From contig NZ_CP024190.1 of NCBI RefSeq assembly GCF_003391395.1, positions 4,526,001-4,590,000 on the forward strand: 64,000 nt of DNA. Direction: 5' to 3'. A program made the position numbers and the translations under genes. Source of the DNA: Mycobacterium marinum (GTDB lineage: Bacteria > Actinomycetota > Actinomycetes > Mycobacteriales > Mycobacteriaceae). This document shows, piece by piece, positions 18,739-28,654 of this stretch. Each line of letters starts with the position of its first letter. Within the stretch, counting starts at the first letter, position 1. Below the pieces are notes generated by a model. That model was not told the DNA's origin and searched no databases. It saw only the letters and a list, made by a program, of their open reading frames with translations.

Positions 18739-19331
18739 TGTGCTTCTCCGTTGACGTGGGCGGCGCGGGTGATGATGTGATCGACGAAACCGTATTCCAG
18801 AGCTTCGGGGGCGGTGAACCAGCGGTCGCGATCCGAATCCGCCTCGATACGTTCGATCGACTGGCCGGTAAATTCGGCGTTGAGCCGGAACATCTCCTTC
18901 TTGATGACGGCGAACTGCTCGGCCTGAATCGCGATGTCGGCCGCACTACCGGTCACCCCACCCAGCGGCTGGTGCATCAGGATGCGGGCGTGTGGCAACG
19001 CGTAACGCTTGCCCTTGGTACCCGCTGCCAGCAGGAACTCGCCCATCGAGGCGGCCATGCCCATCGCATACGTGGCGATGTCGCAGGGGGCCAGCACCAT
19101 GGTGTCGTAGATCGCCATGCCGGCGCTGATCGATCCACCCGGCGAGTTGATGTAGAGGTTGATGTCCTTGCTGGCGTCTTCGGCGGCGAGCAACAGAATC
19201 TGCGCGCACAGCCGGTTGGCGACTTCATCGTTCACCTCCGACCCCAGGAAGATGATGCGCTCGGAGAGCAAGCGCTCATAGACCGAGTCCGTGAGATTGA
19301 GACCCTGCGAGTTCGAACGCATGTCAGTCAC
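18735..19331 (-). CDS. clpP1: ATP-dependent Clp protease subunit ClpP1
   Basis: 198 residues. The catalytic triad is visible: Ser in MAASMGEFLL, His in LMHQPLGG and Asp in EADSDRDRWF. It has the NSPGGSISAG oxyanion-loop motif. It forms a mixed tetradecamer with ClpP2 in the cytosol. The start is taken as GTG at 19331 (VTDMRSN); an ATG at 19322 would shorten it by three residues. A ClgR-like box lies about 100 bp upstream, after the tig stop, so clpP1-clpP2 likely has its own promoter besides read-through from tig. Confidence 0.96.
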   Translation of the reverse strand: MTDMRSNSQGLNLTDSVYERLLSERIIFLGSEVNDEVANRLCAQILLLAAEDASKDINLYINSPGGSISAGMAIYDTMVLAPCDIATYAMGMAASMGEFLLAAGTKGKRYALPHARILMHQPLGGVTGSAADIAIQAEQFAVIKKEMFRLNAEFTGQSIERIEADSDRDRWFTAPEALEYGFVDHIITRAAHVNGEAQ

Positions 19332-19426
19332 GACTGGGTTACCTGCTTTCTCGAGTTCTTCTGTGTCCGACCCTAACCAACCGCACCCACTGTGTGGCGC
19401 CCACGCACCCCCTGAAGTCGGCGCGT

Positions 19427-19438
19427 TCGCTCACAGCG
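19427..19438. promoter_or_regulatory. ClgR-like box upstream of clpP1
   Basis: The twelve bases tcgctcacagcg fit the core WCGCYNANRGCG of the ClgR consensus described in Corynebacterium at every position. The site lies 96-107 bp upstream of the clpP1 start in the tig-clpP1 gap. ClgR is known to activate clpP1P2 in mycobacteria and corynebacteria. That this particular copy binds is inference from position and match. Confidence 0.6.
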
Positions 19439-19453
19439 TCATGCCATGTGGCC

Positions 19454-20908
19454 TTAGCCGGCCCCCTGGGCCGCGTCGGCGCTGTCCGCGTCGACGGGCT
19501 CTGCTGAGTTTTCTGCATCCCCATCGGCGTCCACGCCGGCGTCTTCGTCGGCGTCGTCGTCCAACAAGTCCGTTACGTCGTTCTCCGGCGGCTTGCCGAA
19601 GAACTCACTGGTGTCGATCGTGTTGCCGTCGGTGTCGGTCACCGTCGCGGCCTGGGCCACGGCCTTGACCGCCAACTCGCGCCGAACGTCGGCGAACATC
19701 GACGGAAGCTGGTTGTTTTCCTGCAGGTAGGCAAACAGCTGTTGCGGTTCGATGCCGTACTGGCGCGACGTGAGGACCAGGCGTTCGGTCAGGTCTTCCT
19801 GACCGACCTGGACCTTGAGGTCATCGGCCAGGGCGTCCAGCAGCAACTGCCGCTTGACGTCCTTCTCCGAGGCGGTCCTGGCCTCAGCGTCGAACGCTTC
19901 ACGCGAAGATCCTTGCTCAACGAGCAGTTCGTTGAACCTGGCCTCGTCGTTGTTGATGCCGCTGAGCGCGCTGTGCAGCACACCCTCGTACTGCGCCTGC
20001 ACATACGACTCCGGCGTCGGCACGTCGACCCGCTCGAGCAGGGCGTCGATGGTGGCGTTGCGAATCTGCTCCGCCTGGCCGACCCGCTTGGCTTGCAGCA
20101 CCTGCTCGCGAAGGCTTGCGCGCAGCTCGTCGATGGTGTCGAACTCACTGGCCAACTGCGCAAACTCGTCGTCGGGTTCGGGCAGCTCGCGCTCCTTGAC
20201 CGACTTGACCGTGACAGTGACCTCGGCATCGCGCCCGGCGTGATCTCCGGCCGCCAGCTTGGCGGTGAATACCCGCGACTCGTCCACCGACAATCCGACC
20301 ACCGCATCGTCGAGACCCGCGATAAGCCGGCCGGAGCCGACCTCGTGGGACAACCCTTCGGCGGCGGCGTTAGGCACGTCCTCGCCGTCGACAGCCGCCG
20401 ACAAGTCGATCGAGATGAAATCCCCCGTGGCCACCGGGCGCTCCACTCCGGTCAGCGTGCCGAACCGGGCGCGCAACGACTCCAACTCGGCGTTGACCTC
20501 GTCGTCGGTGGCCTCGATCGCATCCACCGAAACCGACAGCCCGGTCAGGTCCGGCAGCGCAATTTCCGGTCGAACGTCCACCTCAGCGGTAAAGGCCAGG
20601 TCCTGGCCATACTCCTTTTGAGTCACCTCGATGTCCGGTCGGCCCAGCGGCTGGATCTCGGACTCTGCCAACGCCTGGCCGTACCGGCTGGGCACGGCAT
20701 CGTTGACGATCTGGTCCAACATCGCTTCCCGGCCAAAGCGAGCCTCGAGAAGCTTGACCGGCGCCCTCCCCGGCCGGAAGCCGGGCAGCCGCACCTGTTT
20801 GGCCAGCTCTTTGTAGGCCCGCTGGAAATCAGGCTCGAGTTCGGCGAAGGGCACCTCCACCTTGATGCGAACCCGGGTGGGGCTCAACTGCTCGACACTG
20901 CTCTTCAC
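19454..20908 (-). CDS. tig: Trigger factor
   Basis: 484 residues. This is the ribosome-associated chaperone and peptidyl-prolyl isomerase that meets nascent chains at the exit tunnel. It has an N-terminal ribosome-binding domain with LPGFRPGRAPVKLLE (near 40-55; family signature GFRxGxxP), a PPIase FKBP-like domain (about 155-240, TGDFISIDLSAAVDG), and a helical C-terminal chaperone domain. The last about 45 residues are an acidic Asp/Ala tail, as in other mycobacteria. The start is GTG at 20908, eight bases after a clean aaggag. It is followed at 122 bp by clpP1, coupling folding and degradation genes. Confidence 0.95.
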   Translation of the reverse strand: MKSSVEQLSPTRVRIKVEVPFAELEPDFQRAYKELAKQVRLPGFRPGRAPVKLLEARFGREAMLDQIVNDAVPSRYGQALAESEIQPLGRPDIEVTQKEYGQDLAFTAEVDVRPEIALPDLTGLSVSVDAIEATDDEVNAELESLRARFGTLTGVERPVATGDFISIDLSAAVDGEDVPNAAAEGLSHEVGSGRLIAGLDDAVVGLSVDESRVFTAKLAAGDHAGRDAEVTVTVKSVKERELPEPDDEFAQLASEFDTIDELRASLREQVLQAKRVGQAEQIRNATIDALLERVDVPTPESYVQAQYEGVLHSALSGINNDEARFNELLVEQGSSREAFDAEARTASEKDVKRQLLLDALADDLKVQVGQEDLTERLVLTSRQYGIEPQQLFAYLQENNQLPSMFADVRRELAVKAVAQAATVTDTDGNTIDTSEFFGKPPENDVTDLLDDDADEDAGVDADGDAENSAEPVDADSADAAQGAG

Positions 20909-20944
20909 GGATCTGCTCCTTGGTGGTTGTTCGTCGCGGTGAGT

Positions 20945-21021
20945 TGGTCGGGGTGACAGGATTTGAACCTGCGGCCTTCCGCTCCCAAAGCGGATGCGCT
21001 ACCAAGCTGCGCTACACCCCG
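20945..21021 (-). tRNA. tRNA-Pro (anticodon TGG), CCA encoded
   Basis: Read on the minus strand it begins cggggtgtagcgcagc, has anticodon loop cttTGGga, T-loop ggttcaaatcc, and ends caccccg-a-cca. The seven-pair acceptor stem cggggtg/caccccg is perfect. It lies between tig and tRNA-Gly, upstream of the tig promoter region. Confidence 0.95.
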
Positions 21022-21185
21022 GACTGACCTCGCGATCCTACGGCCCGGCGGCGGCGGGCCTGCAAGGACCTCCAGGGTCCGGCAGGGCCCTCGAGGAAGT
21101 CGCGCCGCGTCCCAAGCGGTCACATGACTGCGTCGATTAGATTTGATCTCAGCCACCACGTAGAGTTTCGCTCGACTTACTACAT

Positions 21186-21259
21186 GCGGGCGTAGCTCAA
21201 TGGTAGAGCCCTAGTCTTCCAAACTAGCTACGCGGGTTCGATTCCCGTCGCCCGCTCCA
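21186..21259 (+). tRNA. tRNA-Gly (anticodon TCC), CCA encoded
   Basis: It begins gcgggcgtagctcaatgg and has the anticodon TCC between gtct and aaac. The T-arm carries ggttcgattcc, and the gene ends cgcccgc-t-cca. The acceptor stem gcgggcg/cgcccgc is perfect. It is divergent from tRNA-Pro and sits 30 bp before the lipP start. Confidence 0.96.
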
Positions 21260-21289
21260 AGCACGGCCTATGCACCACAGAAAGGCGCC

Positions 21290-22474
21290 ATGAGCGACGT
21301 CGATATTTACGGCTCATGTGCGCGGAAGTTCCAAAGAGTGCGTGCTGCCTTTGAACGGAACTTCGCCCAGGGCATGGAGGTCGGAGCAGCCGTCGCGGTG
21401 TGGGTGGACGGTGATCTGGTCGTCAATCTCTGGGGCGGTTCGGCGGACGCCGCCGGTGCCCGGCCGTGGCGGCAGGACACCCTGACCACCGTGTTGTCCG
21501 GCAGCAAGGCACTCACGGCCACCTGCGTCCACCAGCTCGCCGACCGCGGTGAGCTGGACTTACACGCTCCGGTCGCCCGCTATTGGCCCGAATTCGGGCA
21601 GGCGGGCAAGGAAGCCATCACCGTGGCCATGGTGCTCAGCCACCGCTCCGGTGTGATCGGCCCCAACGCGCGAATGAGCTGGCAACAGGTCACCGACTGG
21701 GATTTCGTGTGCGAGCAATTGGCCTTGGCCGAGCCGCGGTGGGAGCCAGGTAGCGCCCAGGGCTACCACATGACCACGTTCGGTTTCATCCTCGGCGAGG
21801 TATTCCGCCGGATCACCGGGCGCACGGTCGGGCAGTATCTGCGCACCGAGATCGCCGAACCGATCGGCGCCGACGTCCACATCGGCCTGTCCCCCTTCGA
21901 CCAGAGCCGCTGCGCCGAGCGGGTCAACAAGCCGCACGCCCGAGACCTGCTGGCCGATGTGCAAGCCCCCAGCGACCCCACCAGCCTCGACGACCACCCC
22001 AAGGCGGGGCTGTCGATTGCGATGGGGTTTGCCCCCGATGACGAACTTGGCTCCAACGACCTGCACCTGTGGCGCCAGCTGGAGTTCCCCGGCACCAACG
22101 CGCAGGTCTCCGCGCTGGGATTGGCAACGTTCTACAACGCACTGGCGCAGGAGAAACTGCTGAGCCGCGAGCACATGGATCTGGTCCGGGTCTCGCAGGG
22201 CGGCTTCGACACCGACCTGGTGCTGGGGCCGCGGGTCGCCGATCACGGCTGGGGCTTGGGGTACATGCTCAACCAGCGCGCCGTAAACGGTCCCAACCAG
22301 AAAATCTTCGGCCATGGCGGCCTGGGCGGGTCGTTCGGTTTCGTCGACCTCGAACACCGGATCGGCTACGCGTACGTGATGAACCGCTTCGACGCCAGCA
22401 AGGCCAACGCCGACCCGCGCAGCGTCGCGTTGAGCAACGAGGTCTACGCGGCACTTGACGTTGCCGCGGACTAG
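21290..22474 (+). CDS. lipP: Serine beta-lactamase-fold esterase LipP
   Basis: 394 residues, the same length I recall for M. tuberculosis LipP. The fold is that of class C beta-lactamases/carboxylesterases. The nucleophile lies in the SxxK motif of TTVLSGSKAL near residue 69, the second motif is a Tyr in SAQGYHMTTFGFI, and FGHGGLGGSFGF serves as the third box. There is no signal peptide, so it is probably a cytosolic or peripheral esterase; the natural substrate is unknown. It begins with ATG 30 bp after tRNA-Gly (aaagg ribosome-binding site) and ends before a strong hairpin. Confidence 0.88.
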   Translation: MSDVDIYGSCARKFQRVRAAFERNFAQGMEVGAAVAVWVDGDLVVNLWGGSADAAGARPWRQDTLTTVLSGSKALTATCVHQLADRGELDLHAPVARYWPEFGQAGKEAITVAMVLSHRSGVIGPNARMSWQQVTDWDFVCEQLALAEPRWEPGSAQGYHMTTFGFILGEVFRRITGRTVGQYLRTEIAEPIGADVHIGLSPFDQSRCAERVNKPHARDLLADVQAPSDPTSLDDHPKAGLSIAMGFAPDDELGSNDLHLWRQLEFPGTNAQVSALGLATFYNALAQEKLLSREHMDLVRVSQGGFDTDLVLGPRVADHGWGLGYMLNQRAVNGPNQKIFGHGGLGGSFGFVDLEHRIGYAYVMNRFDASKANADPRSVALSNEVYAALDVAAD

Positions 22475-22499
22475 CTCGCCGCGGCCAACCCGAACGAGC

Positions 22500-22530
22500 G
22501 CACCCTGCCGAACCGATGTCGGCAGGGTGC
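22500..22530. terminator. Bidirectional hairpin between lipP and the Gly/Pro-rich gene
   Basis: A perfect 12-bp stem (gcaccctgccga paired with tcggcagggtgc) around the loop accgatg. It lies 26 bp after the lipP stop and 28 bp from the stop of the opposing gene. It has no U-tract, as is common for mycobacterial terminators. Confidence 0.8.
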
Positions 22531-22557
22531 GGCCATTCGGCTGGGCGTCGTCAGGGA

Positions 22558-22917
22558 TCAGTGCGGCCCCCCCGGCGCTCCCGGCCCAACGCCCGGTCCC
22601 CCAGGCCCGCCGGGCCCGCCGGGCCGCCCGCCCGGCCCCCCGGGACCACCCGGTCCCTGCTGCCCAGGTGCGGGCTCTCCCGGCCCTCCAGGACCTGCGT
22701 GACCAGGCTGCGGGTTGGGTCCTGGCCCACGCCAGTTGTCGTGACAGTGACCCATGTCCCAGTTTTCACCCCAGCCGGGATCCCAGAAGTCGCCCGGGCA
22801 CCACTGCGTGGGGGCGCCGGGCTGCGCCGCAGCCTCGGACGCGACGCCTACTCCGGCCAGCCCCAGACCGAGGGCCATTGCCAAACCTGTTGCAGCTAAA
22901 CGCGGGTAAGTTTTCAT
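22558..22917 (-). CDS. Secreted Gly/Pro-rich protein with WCPG motif
   Basis: 119 residues from the ATG at 22917; a GTG six bases earlier is also possible. A Sec signal peptide (KTYPRLAATG, then a hydrophobic run ending near VASEAAAQ) precedes a short conserved-looking core with WCPGDFWDPGWG and HCHDNWRGP, which holds two Cys and several Trp. The C-terminal half is low-complexity Gly-Pro, with repeated GPGGPGG units. Small exported proteins with a WCPG core occur widely in mycobacteria; their role is unknown to me. Two cysteines could form one disulphide. It is convergent with lipP. Confidence 0.75.
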   Translation of the reverse strand: MKTYPRLAATGLAMALGLGLAGVGVASEAAAQPGAPTQWCPGDFWDPGWGENWDMGHCHDNWRGPGPNPQPGHAGPGGPGEPAPGQQGPGGPGGPGGRPGGPGGPGGPGVGPGAPGGPH

Positions 22918-23044
22918 AGGCACCAGGCTTACCCGGCCAACCTGTAGCCAATCTGAAGAATCGTGCCCAACCCGCGGCGGACAACCGAAGTGCCAGAACG
23001 CAAGTCAGGTGACGCCACGTTGCGCACCTAGACAGTGATCAAGA

Positions 23045-23851
23045 TCACGCCTGACAGGAGGGGCACCAAAAGACGTTGCGGCCCTCGAGTACGGCCGTAC
23101 CGACCGTGGCCCCACACACCCGGCATGGATCTCCCGCACGCCGATACACGTAGGTGCGAGGCCGTCCCGCCGCGTACGACGGTGCCCCGTGGTCATGTTC
23201 GGGACGCACCACAACGATCTTGCCGCCGCGCAAACCGACTTTCATCAGTGCCACCAGATCGGTCCAGGCCGCGCTGAACTCCGCTTCGGTGATCCGCTGA
23301 CCGCTGCGGTACGGGTCGATGCGGTGCCGAAACAACAACTCGCTGCGATAGACGTTGCCGACCCCCGCCATCACCTTCTGGTCCATCAGAAGTGCACCGA
23401 TCGGCCTGCGCGACTTGGCGATCCGAGCCCACGCCCACGACGGGTCGGCATCCTTACGCAAGGGGTCAGGTCCCAGCCGGGCGAGCACATCGGCGACCTG
23501 GGCGTCGTCGATCACCTCGCATACGGTGGGACCGCGCAGGTCGGTGCCGTATTCGGCACCAACCATCCGCATCCGCACCTGCCCGACCGGGTCGGGAAGA
23601 AGCTCACCGGCAGAACGTGCCCATTCGGTGAAAGCCCCGTAGAGACCGAGGTGCACGTGCACCACCGGACCGCCGGCATAGTGATGGAACAGATGCTTGC
23701 CCCATGCGCTGGCGGCGCGCAACACTCGGCCATCTACCGCGCCGGCCGAGTCCGCGAATTTGCCCTGCGGACTCGATACCACCACCGGCGCACCGGCGAA
23801 CCGGCGCTGATGCAACCGCGCCAACCGGTGCAACGTATGCCCTTCGGGCAT
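23045..23851 (-). CDS. nei1: Endonuclease VIII-type DNA glycosylase Nei1
   Basis: 268 residues. It removes oxidised pyrimidines from DNA and nicks the abasic site. The start is fixed by chemistry: the ATG at 23851 gives M-PEGHTLHRLA, where Pro2 becomes the N-terminal nucleophile and Glu3 the catalytic acid. Further marks are the H2TH region VMAGVGNVYRSELLFRHRIDP and the C-terminal zinc finger CRVCG...CPSC with the Arg-containing loop between. The frame is open upstream, but that part overlaps rpiB and is not needed. It lies 8 bp after rpiB in a two-gene operon. Confidence 0.92.
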   Translation of the reverse strand: MPEGHTLHRLARLHQRRFAGAPVVVSSPQGKFADSAGAVDGRVLRAASAWGKHLFHHYAGGPVVHVHLGLYGAFTEWARSAGELLPDPVGQVRMRMVGAEYGTDLRGPTVCEVIDDAQVADVLARLGPDPLRKDADPSWAWARIAKSRRPIGALLMDQKVMAGVGNVYRSELLFRHRIDPYRSGQRITEAEFSAAWTDLVALMKVGLRGGKIVVVRPEHDHGAPSYAAGRPRTYVYRRAGDPCRVCGATVGTAVLEGRNVFWCPSCQA

Positions 23852-23859
23852 AGGTGCTC

Positions 23860-24348
23860 TCAGTCCTGAGCGCCGGGCACCGGCGGCGCTTGGTGGGTCC
23901 GCTCGTACTCGGACAAGATGTCGATTCGACGTTGATGCCGCTCGGCTTTCGACCACGGTGTGGACAGGAAGGCGTCGACGATAGCCAGCGCCTCGGAAAC
24001 GGTGTGCATCCGACCGCCGATGCCGATGAGCTGCGCGTTGTTGTGCTCGCGCGCCAACGATGCGGTCTGCTCGCTCCAGGCCAGGGCGCAGCGGGCACCG
24101 GGGACCTTGTTGGCGGCTATCTGCTCACCATTGCCCGATCCGCCCAGCACGATGCCCAGGCTGCCCGGGTCTGCCACGGTGCGTTGCGCCGCGGCGATGC
24201 AAAACGCCGGGTAGTCGTCCTCGGCGTCATAGGTGAATGCACCGCAGTCGATCGGCTCGTGCCCAGTTGCTTTCAGGTGCTCGATGATCTGCTGTTTGAG
24301 CTCCAGGCCGGCGTGGTCGGCCCCCAGGTAGACGCGCATGCCCGACAT
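23860..24348 (-). CDS. rpiB: Ribose-5-phosphate isomerase B
   Basis: 162 residues from ATG 24348 (MSGMRVYLGADHAG), equal to M. tuberculosis RpiB; a second ATG at 24339 has the better spacing to ggaagg. It interconverts ribulose-5-phosphate and ribose-5-phosphate in the pentose phosphate pathway. Visible sites are the phosphate-binding GADHAG, and GGSGNGEQIAANK, whose Glu is the mycobacterial catalytic base in place of the Cys used by E. coli-type enzymes. It leads a tight operon with nei1. dctA lies upstream on the same strand, 76 bp away. Confidence 0.94.
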   Translation of the reverse strand: MSGMRVYLGADHAGLELKQQIIEHLKATGHEPIDCGAFTYDAEDDYPAFCIAAAQRTVADPGSLGIVLGGSGNGEQIAANKVPGARCALAWSEQTASLAREHNNAQLIGIGGRMHTVSEALAIVDAFLSTPWSKAERHQRRIDILSEYERTHQAPPVPGAQD

Positions 24349-24424
24349 CCTTCCCTGGCGGAAGTCAGCTATGCAAAGCGCGGCGTGTCGCGCCACGTTG
24401 GGCGAACCGGCGGGCTCGGCCCGC

Positions 24425-25795
24425 TCAAGACTCGGCAACACCCCTCGGCGGCGCGTCGTCCCGATCGATCATGGTCCACTCGTCAAACGGATCGCGGCCG
24501 TGCAGTACCGCGTCGACCTTTGACCGGTCAATCGTCTTGGTCCACCAACCCACCAGGATCGTCGCGACCGCGTTGCCGGAAAAGTTCGTCAGCGAACGGG
24601 CCTCCTTCATGAAGGTGTCTGTTCCCGCGACCAGCGCGACACCACCGAGGAGCTCGGGACGATAGGCCTGCAAGCCGCTGGCCAACGCGGCCAGACCCGC
24701 ACCACTCACCCCGGCGGCGCCCTTGGAGGCAAAGATCATGAACACCAGTAGCGAGATCTGCTCGCCCCACGCCAACGGCCGTCCGAGTGCGTCGGCGATG
24801 AACAGCGACGCCATGGTCAGATACAGCGCGGTGCCATCGAGGTTGAACGAATACCCGACGGGCACCACCACCCCGACGGTCGCGGGTTCGACGCCCAGGT
24901 GCTTCATCTTGGCGACAAGTCGCGGCAACACTGCCTCTGACGACGACGTGGCAAAGATCAGCAGATACTCCCGGGCCAGGTAGCGCACCAGCCGGAAGAT
25001 CGACACCCCGGAAACCAGGTAGAGCAACACGCCCAGCACACCGAACACGAACACCGCACACGTGAGGTAGAAGCCGACCAACAGGATCAGCAGGTTGGCC
25101 ACGGCACCCCAACCGGTGGCCCCGATGATGCTGGCGATCCAGCCGAATGCGCCGATGGGCGCCAGCCACAGCAGCATGCCAAGCACCTTGAAAACCAGCT
25201 TCTGCAGGTACTCGACGCTGCGCAGGATGGGCTCACCCGCAGCGCCCATGCCCTGGACCGCGAAGCCGACCAACAGCGCGACAAACAGTGCCTGCAGCAC
25301 GTTGCCATTCGTCAGGCCCGACAACAACGAGGTGGGGATGACCTGATCGAGCAGGCCGTGCATCCAGCCCGACGGCGGCGCCGCGTCGGCCACCTCGACG
25401 CCGCTGCCCATTGACTCGACGGACAGATGCAGACCGCGAACCGTCCCAATCAGGTTGCCGACGAAAAGGCCGATCCCCAGCGCCGCCGTTGACATCACCA
25501 AGAAATAGAGGAACGCCAGTCCCCCGACCTTGCCGAGCAGCGCGGCCCGGTTCAGCGAACCGATGCCCAACACAATGGTGCAGAAGATGACCGGCGCAAC
25601 CATCATGGTGATCAGGTTGACGAATGTCGTCCCCAGTACCGCGACGTGTGGGCCGATCGACGGCACAGCCAGCCCGGCGATCACCCCGAGGATCACCGCG
25701 CCGATGACCGCGAAATACAGCCAGCGGGTGCGGTCGGGACGCTTCTTGCTCGCCCGTGGATCGGTAGCTGGGGGCTGATCCAGCGGGGTAGTCAT
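24425..25795 (-). CDS. dctA: C4-dicarboxylate/proton symporter DctA
   Basis: 456 residues of the dicarboxylate/amino-acid:cation symporter family. It has about eight membrane segments plus re-entrant hairpins. Family motifs are the serine-rich FATSSSEAVLPRL of the first hairpin and YSFNLDGTALYLTM, the N-x-DGT substrate/cation site in TM7. It probably imports succinate, fumarate or malate. In M. tuberculosis dctA lies about twenty genes away (Rv2443), so its place between rpiB and the Rv2466c homologue differs here. The hydrophilic ends are short, and I see no sign of truncation. Confidence 0.88.
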   Translation of the reverse strand: MTTPLDQPPATDPRASKKRPDRTRWLYFAVIGAVILGVIAGLAVPSIGPHVAVLGTTFVNLITMMVAPVIFCTIVLGIGSLNRAALLGKVGGLAFLYFLVMSTAALGIGLFVGNLIGTVRGLHLSVESMGSGVEVADAAPPSGWMHGLLDQVIPTSLLSGLTNGNVLQALFVALLVGFAVQGMGAAGEPILRSVEYLQKLVFKVLGMLLWLAPIGAFGWIASIIGATGWGAVANLLILLVGFYLTCAVFVFGVLGVLLYLVSGVSIFRLVRYLAREYLLIFATSSSEAVLPRLVAKMKHLGVEPATVGVVVPVGYSFNLDGTALYLTMASLFIADALGRPLAWGEQISLLVFMIFASKGAAGVSGAGLAALASGLQAYRPELLGGVALVAGTDTFMKEARSLTNFSGNAVATILVGWWTKTIDRSKVDAVLHGRDPFDEWTMIDRDDAPPRGVAES

Positions 25796-25936
25796 CGACG
25801 ACTACCTAGCGGGCCGCACAGTCATCATTCCGCACATCCGATCGGCCGGGAATCGACACTGGCCGGATTATAGATGCGCCTGACCGCCGTTGTTCAGCGC
25901 TTGGCCAAGCGGCGTCAGACCGTTACGCACCCGCGC

Positions 25937-26560
25937 TCAGTCGAATTCGGGTGGCTCGGTGCGGGTGCGCTTGAGCTCGAAAAAATGCGGGTAGGCGGCG
26001 AAGGTCACCGAGGCGTCCCACAGCTTGCCGGCTTGTTCGCCCCGCGGAATCCGCGACAGCACCGGCCCAAAAAAGGCCACACCGTTTACGTGGATGGTCG
26101 GGGTGCCAACGTCATCGCCCACCGCGTCCATCCCGGCATGGTGGCTCTTGCGCAGCGCATCGTCATAGGCGTCGCTGGTGGCGGCCGCAGCCAGATCGGC
26201 GGGCAGACCAGCGTCGGCCAGCGACAGCTTGATCACCTCATCGAGGTCCTTGTTGCCCTCGTTGTGAATCCGGGTGCCCATCGCGGTGTAGAGCGAGGCC
26301 AGCGCACCGGCACCGTGCGCCTGCTCCGCCGCAATCGCTACCCGCACCGGTCCCCACGCCTTGGCCATGGCTTCGCGATATTGCTCGGGCAGACCTTCGC
26401 GATTCTCGTTCAGGATGGCAAGGCTCATCACCCGGAAGTTCACTTCGATGTCGCGGACCTTCTCCACCTCGAGGATCCAGCGCGAGGTGATCCAGCACCA
26501 CGGGCACAGCGGGTCGAACCAGAAGTCGGCAATAGATTTTTCGGCGGCCTGATCGGGCAT
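25937..26560 (-). CDS. Mycothiol-dependent nitroreductase / DsbA-fold oxidoreductase (Rv2466c)
   Basis: 207 residues, full length compared with Rv2466c. It has a thioredoxin fold with a helical insertion. The active site CPWC lies at residues about 19-22 in DPLCPWCWITSRW, and the cis-Pro loop is VGTPTIHVNG. The M. tuberculosis protein uses mycothiol as electron donor, reduces nitro compounds and is induced by oxidative stress. The promoter here carries a textbook SigH site about 35 bp upstream of the ATG, in agreement with that regulation. It is a single gene, separated from dctA by 140 bp. Confidence 0.92.
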   Translation of the reverse strand: MPDQAAEKSIADFWFDPLCPWCWITSRWILEVEKVRDIEVNFRVMSLAILNENREGLPEQYREAMAKAWGPVRVAIAAEQAHGAGALASLYTAMGTRIHNEGNKDLDEVIKLSLADAGLPADLAAAATSDAYDDALRKSHHAGMDAVGDDVGTPTIHVNGVAFFGPVLSRIPRGEQAGKLWDASVTFAAYPHFFELKRTRTEPPEFD

Positions 26561-26594
26561 GGCGTGCGGTCCTCTCGTCGGTGGTCAATTCAGC

Positions 26595-26621
26595 GCAACC
26601 GGGGCCACCCGCTGATTGTTC
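26595..26621 (-). promoter_or_regulatory. SigH-type promoter of the Rv2466c homologue
   Basis: On the minus strand GGGAACA (26621-26615) and GTT (26597-26595) are separated by 17 bp, matching the SigH consensus GGGAAYA-N16/17-cGTT. The -10 element lies about 35 bp before the start codon. Rv2466c belongs to the SigH regulon in M. tuberculosis, so the site is expected. Confidence 0.75.
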
Positions 26622-26660
26622 CCGGATCGCCCCACCGAGGGAGATGCATTTTCTCCCCGG

Positions 26661-28379
<1,719 letters not shown>

Positions 28380-28654
28380 TGCTCAGTCTCCTATCAGCCA
28401 CGGCGCCGCTAGCACTTACCGACCATCAAAATTCGAGAGCATTGGCACCACACCCTAGCCGAGTCGGCACCCCATTTTCTCGTAAATGCGTTGTGGGGGA
28501 AGGTAATTCACCAGTGGATGATTATCGCGGGCAGACGAATCGAGTTAGGCCCGCTTGCCCAGGGCACCACTGACCACAGCGCCGGCCAGCCCTACCACGA
28601 TCTTGCAGCGGGGCTGTCGTGTGCAGTGCCATCGCAGCCGATATCTTGGACGCC

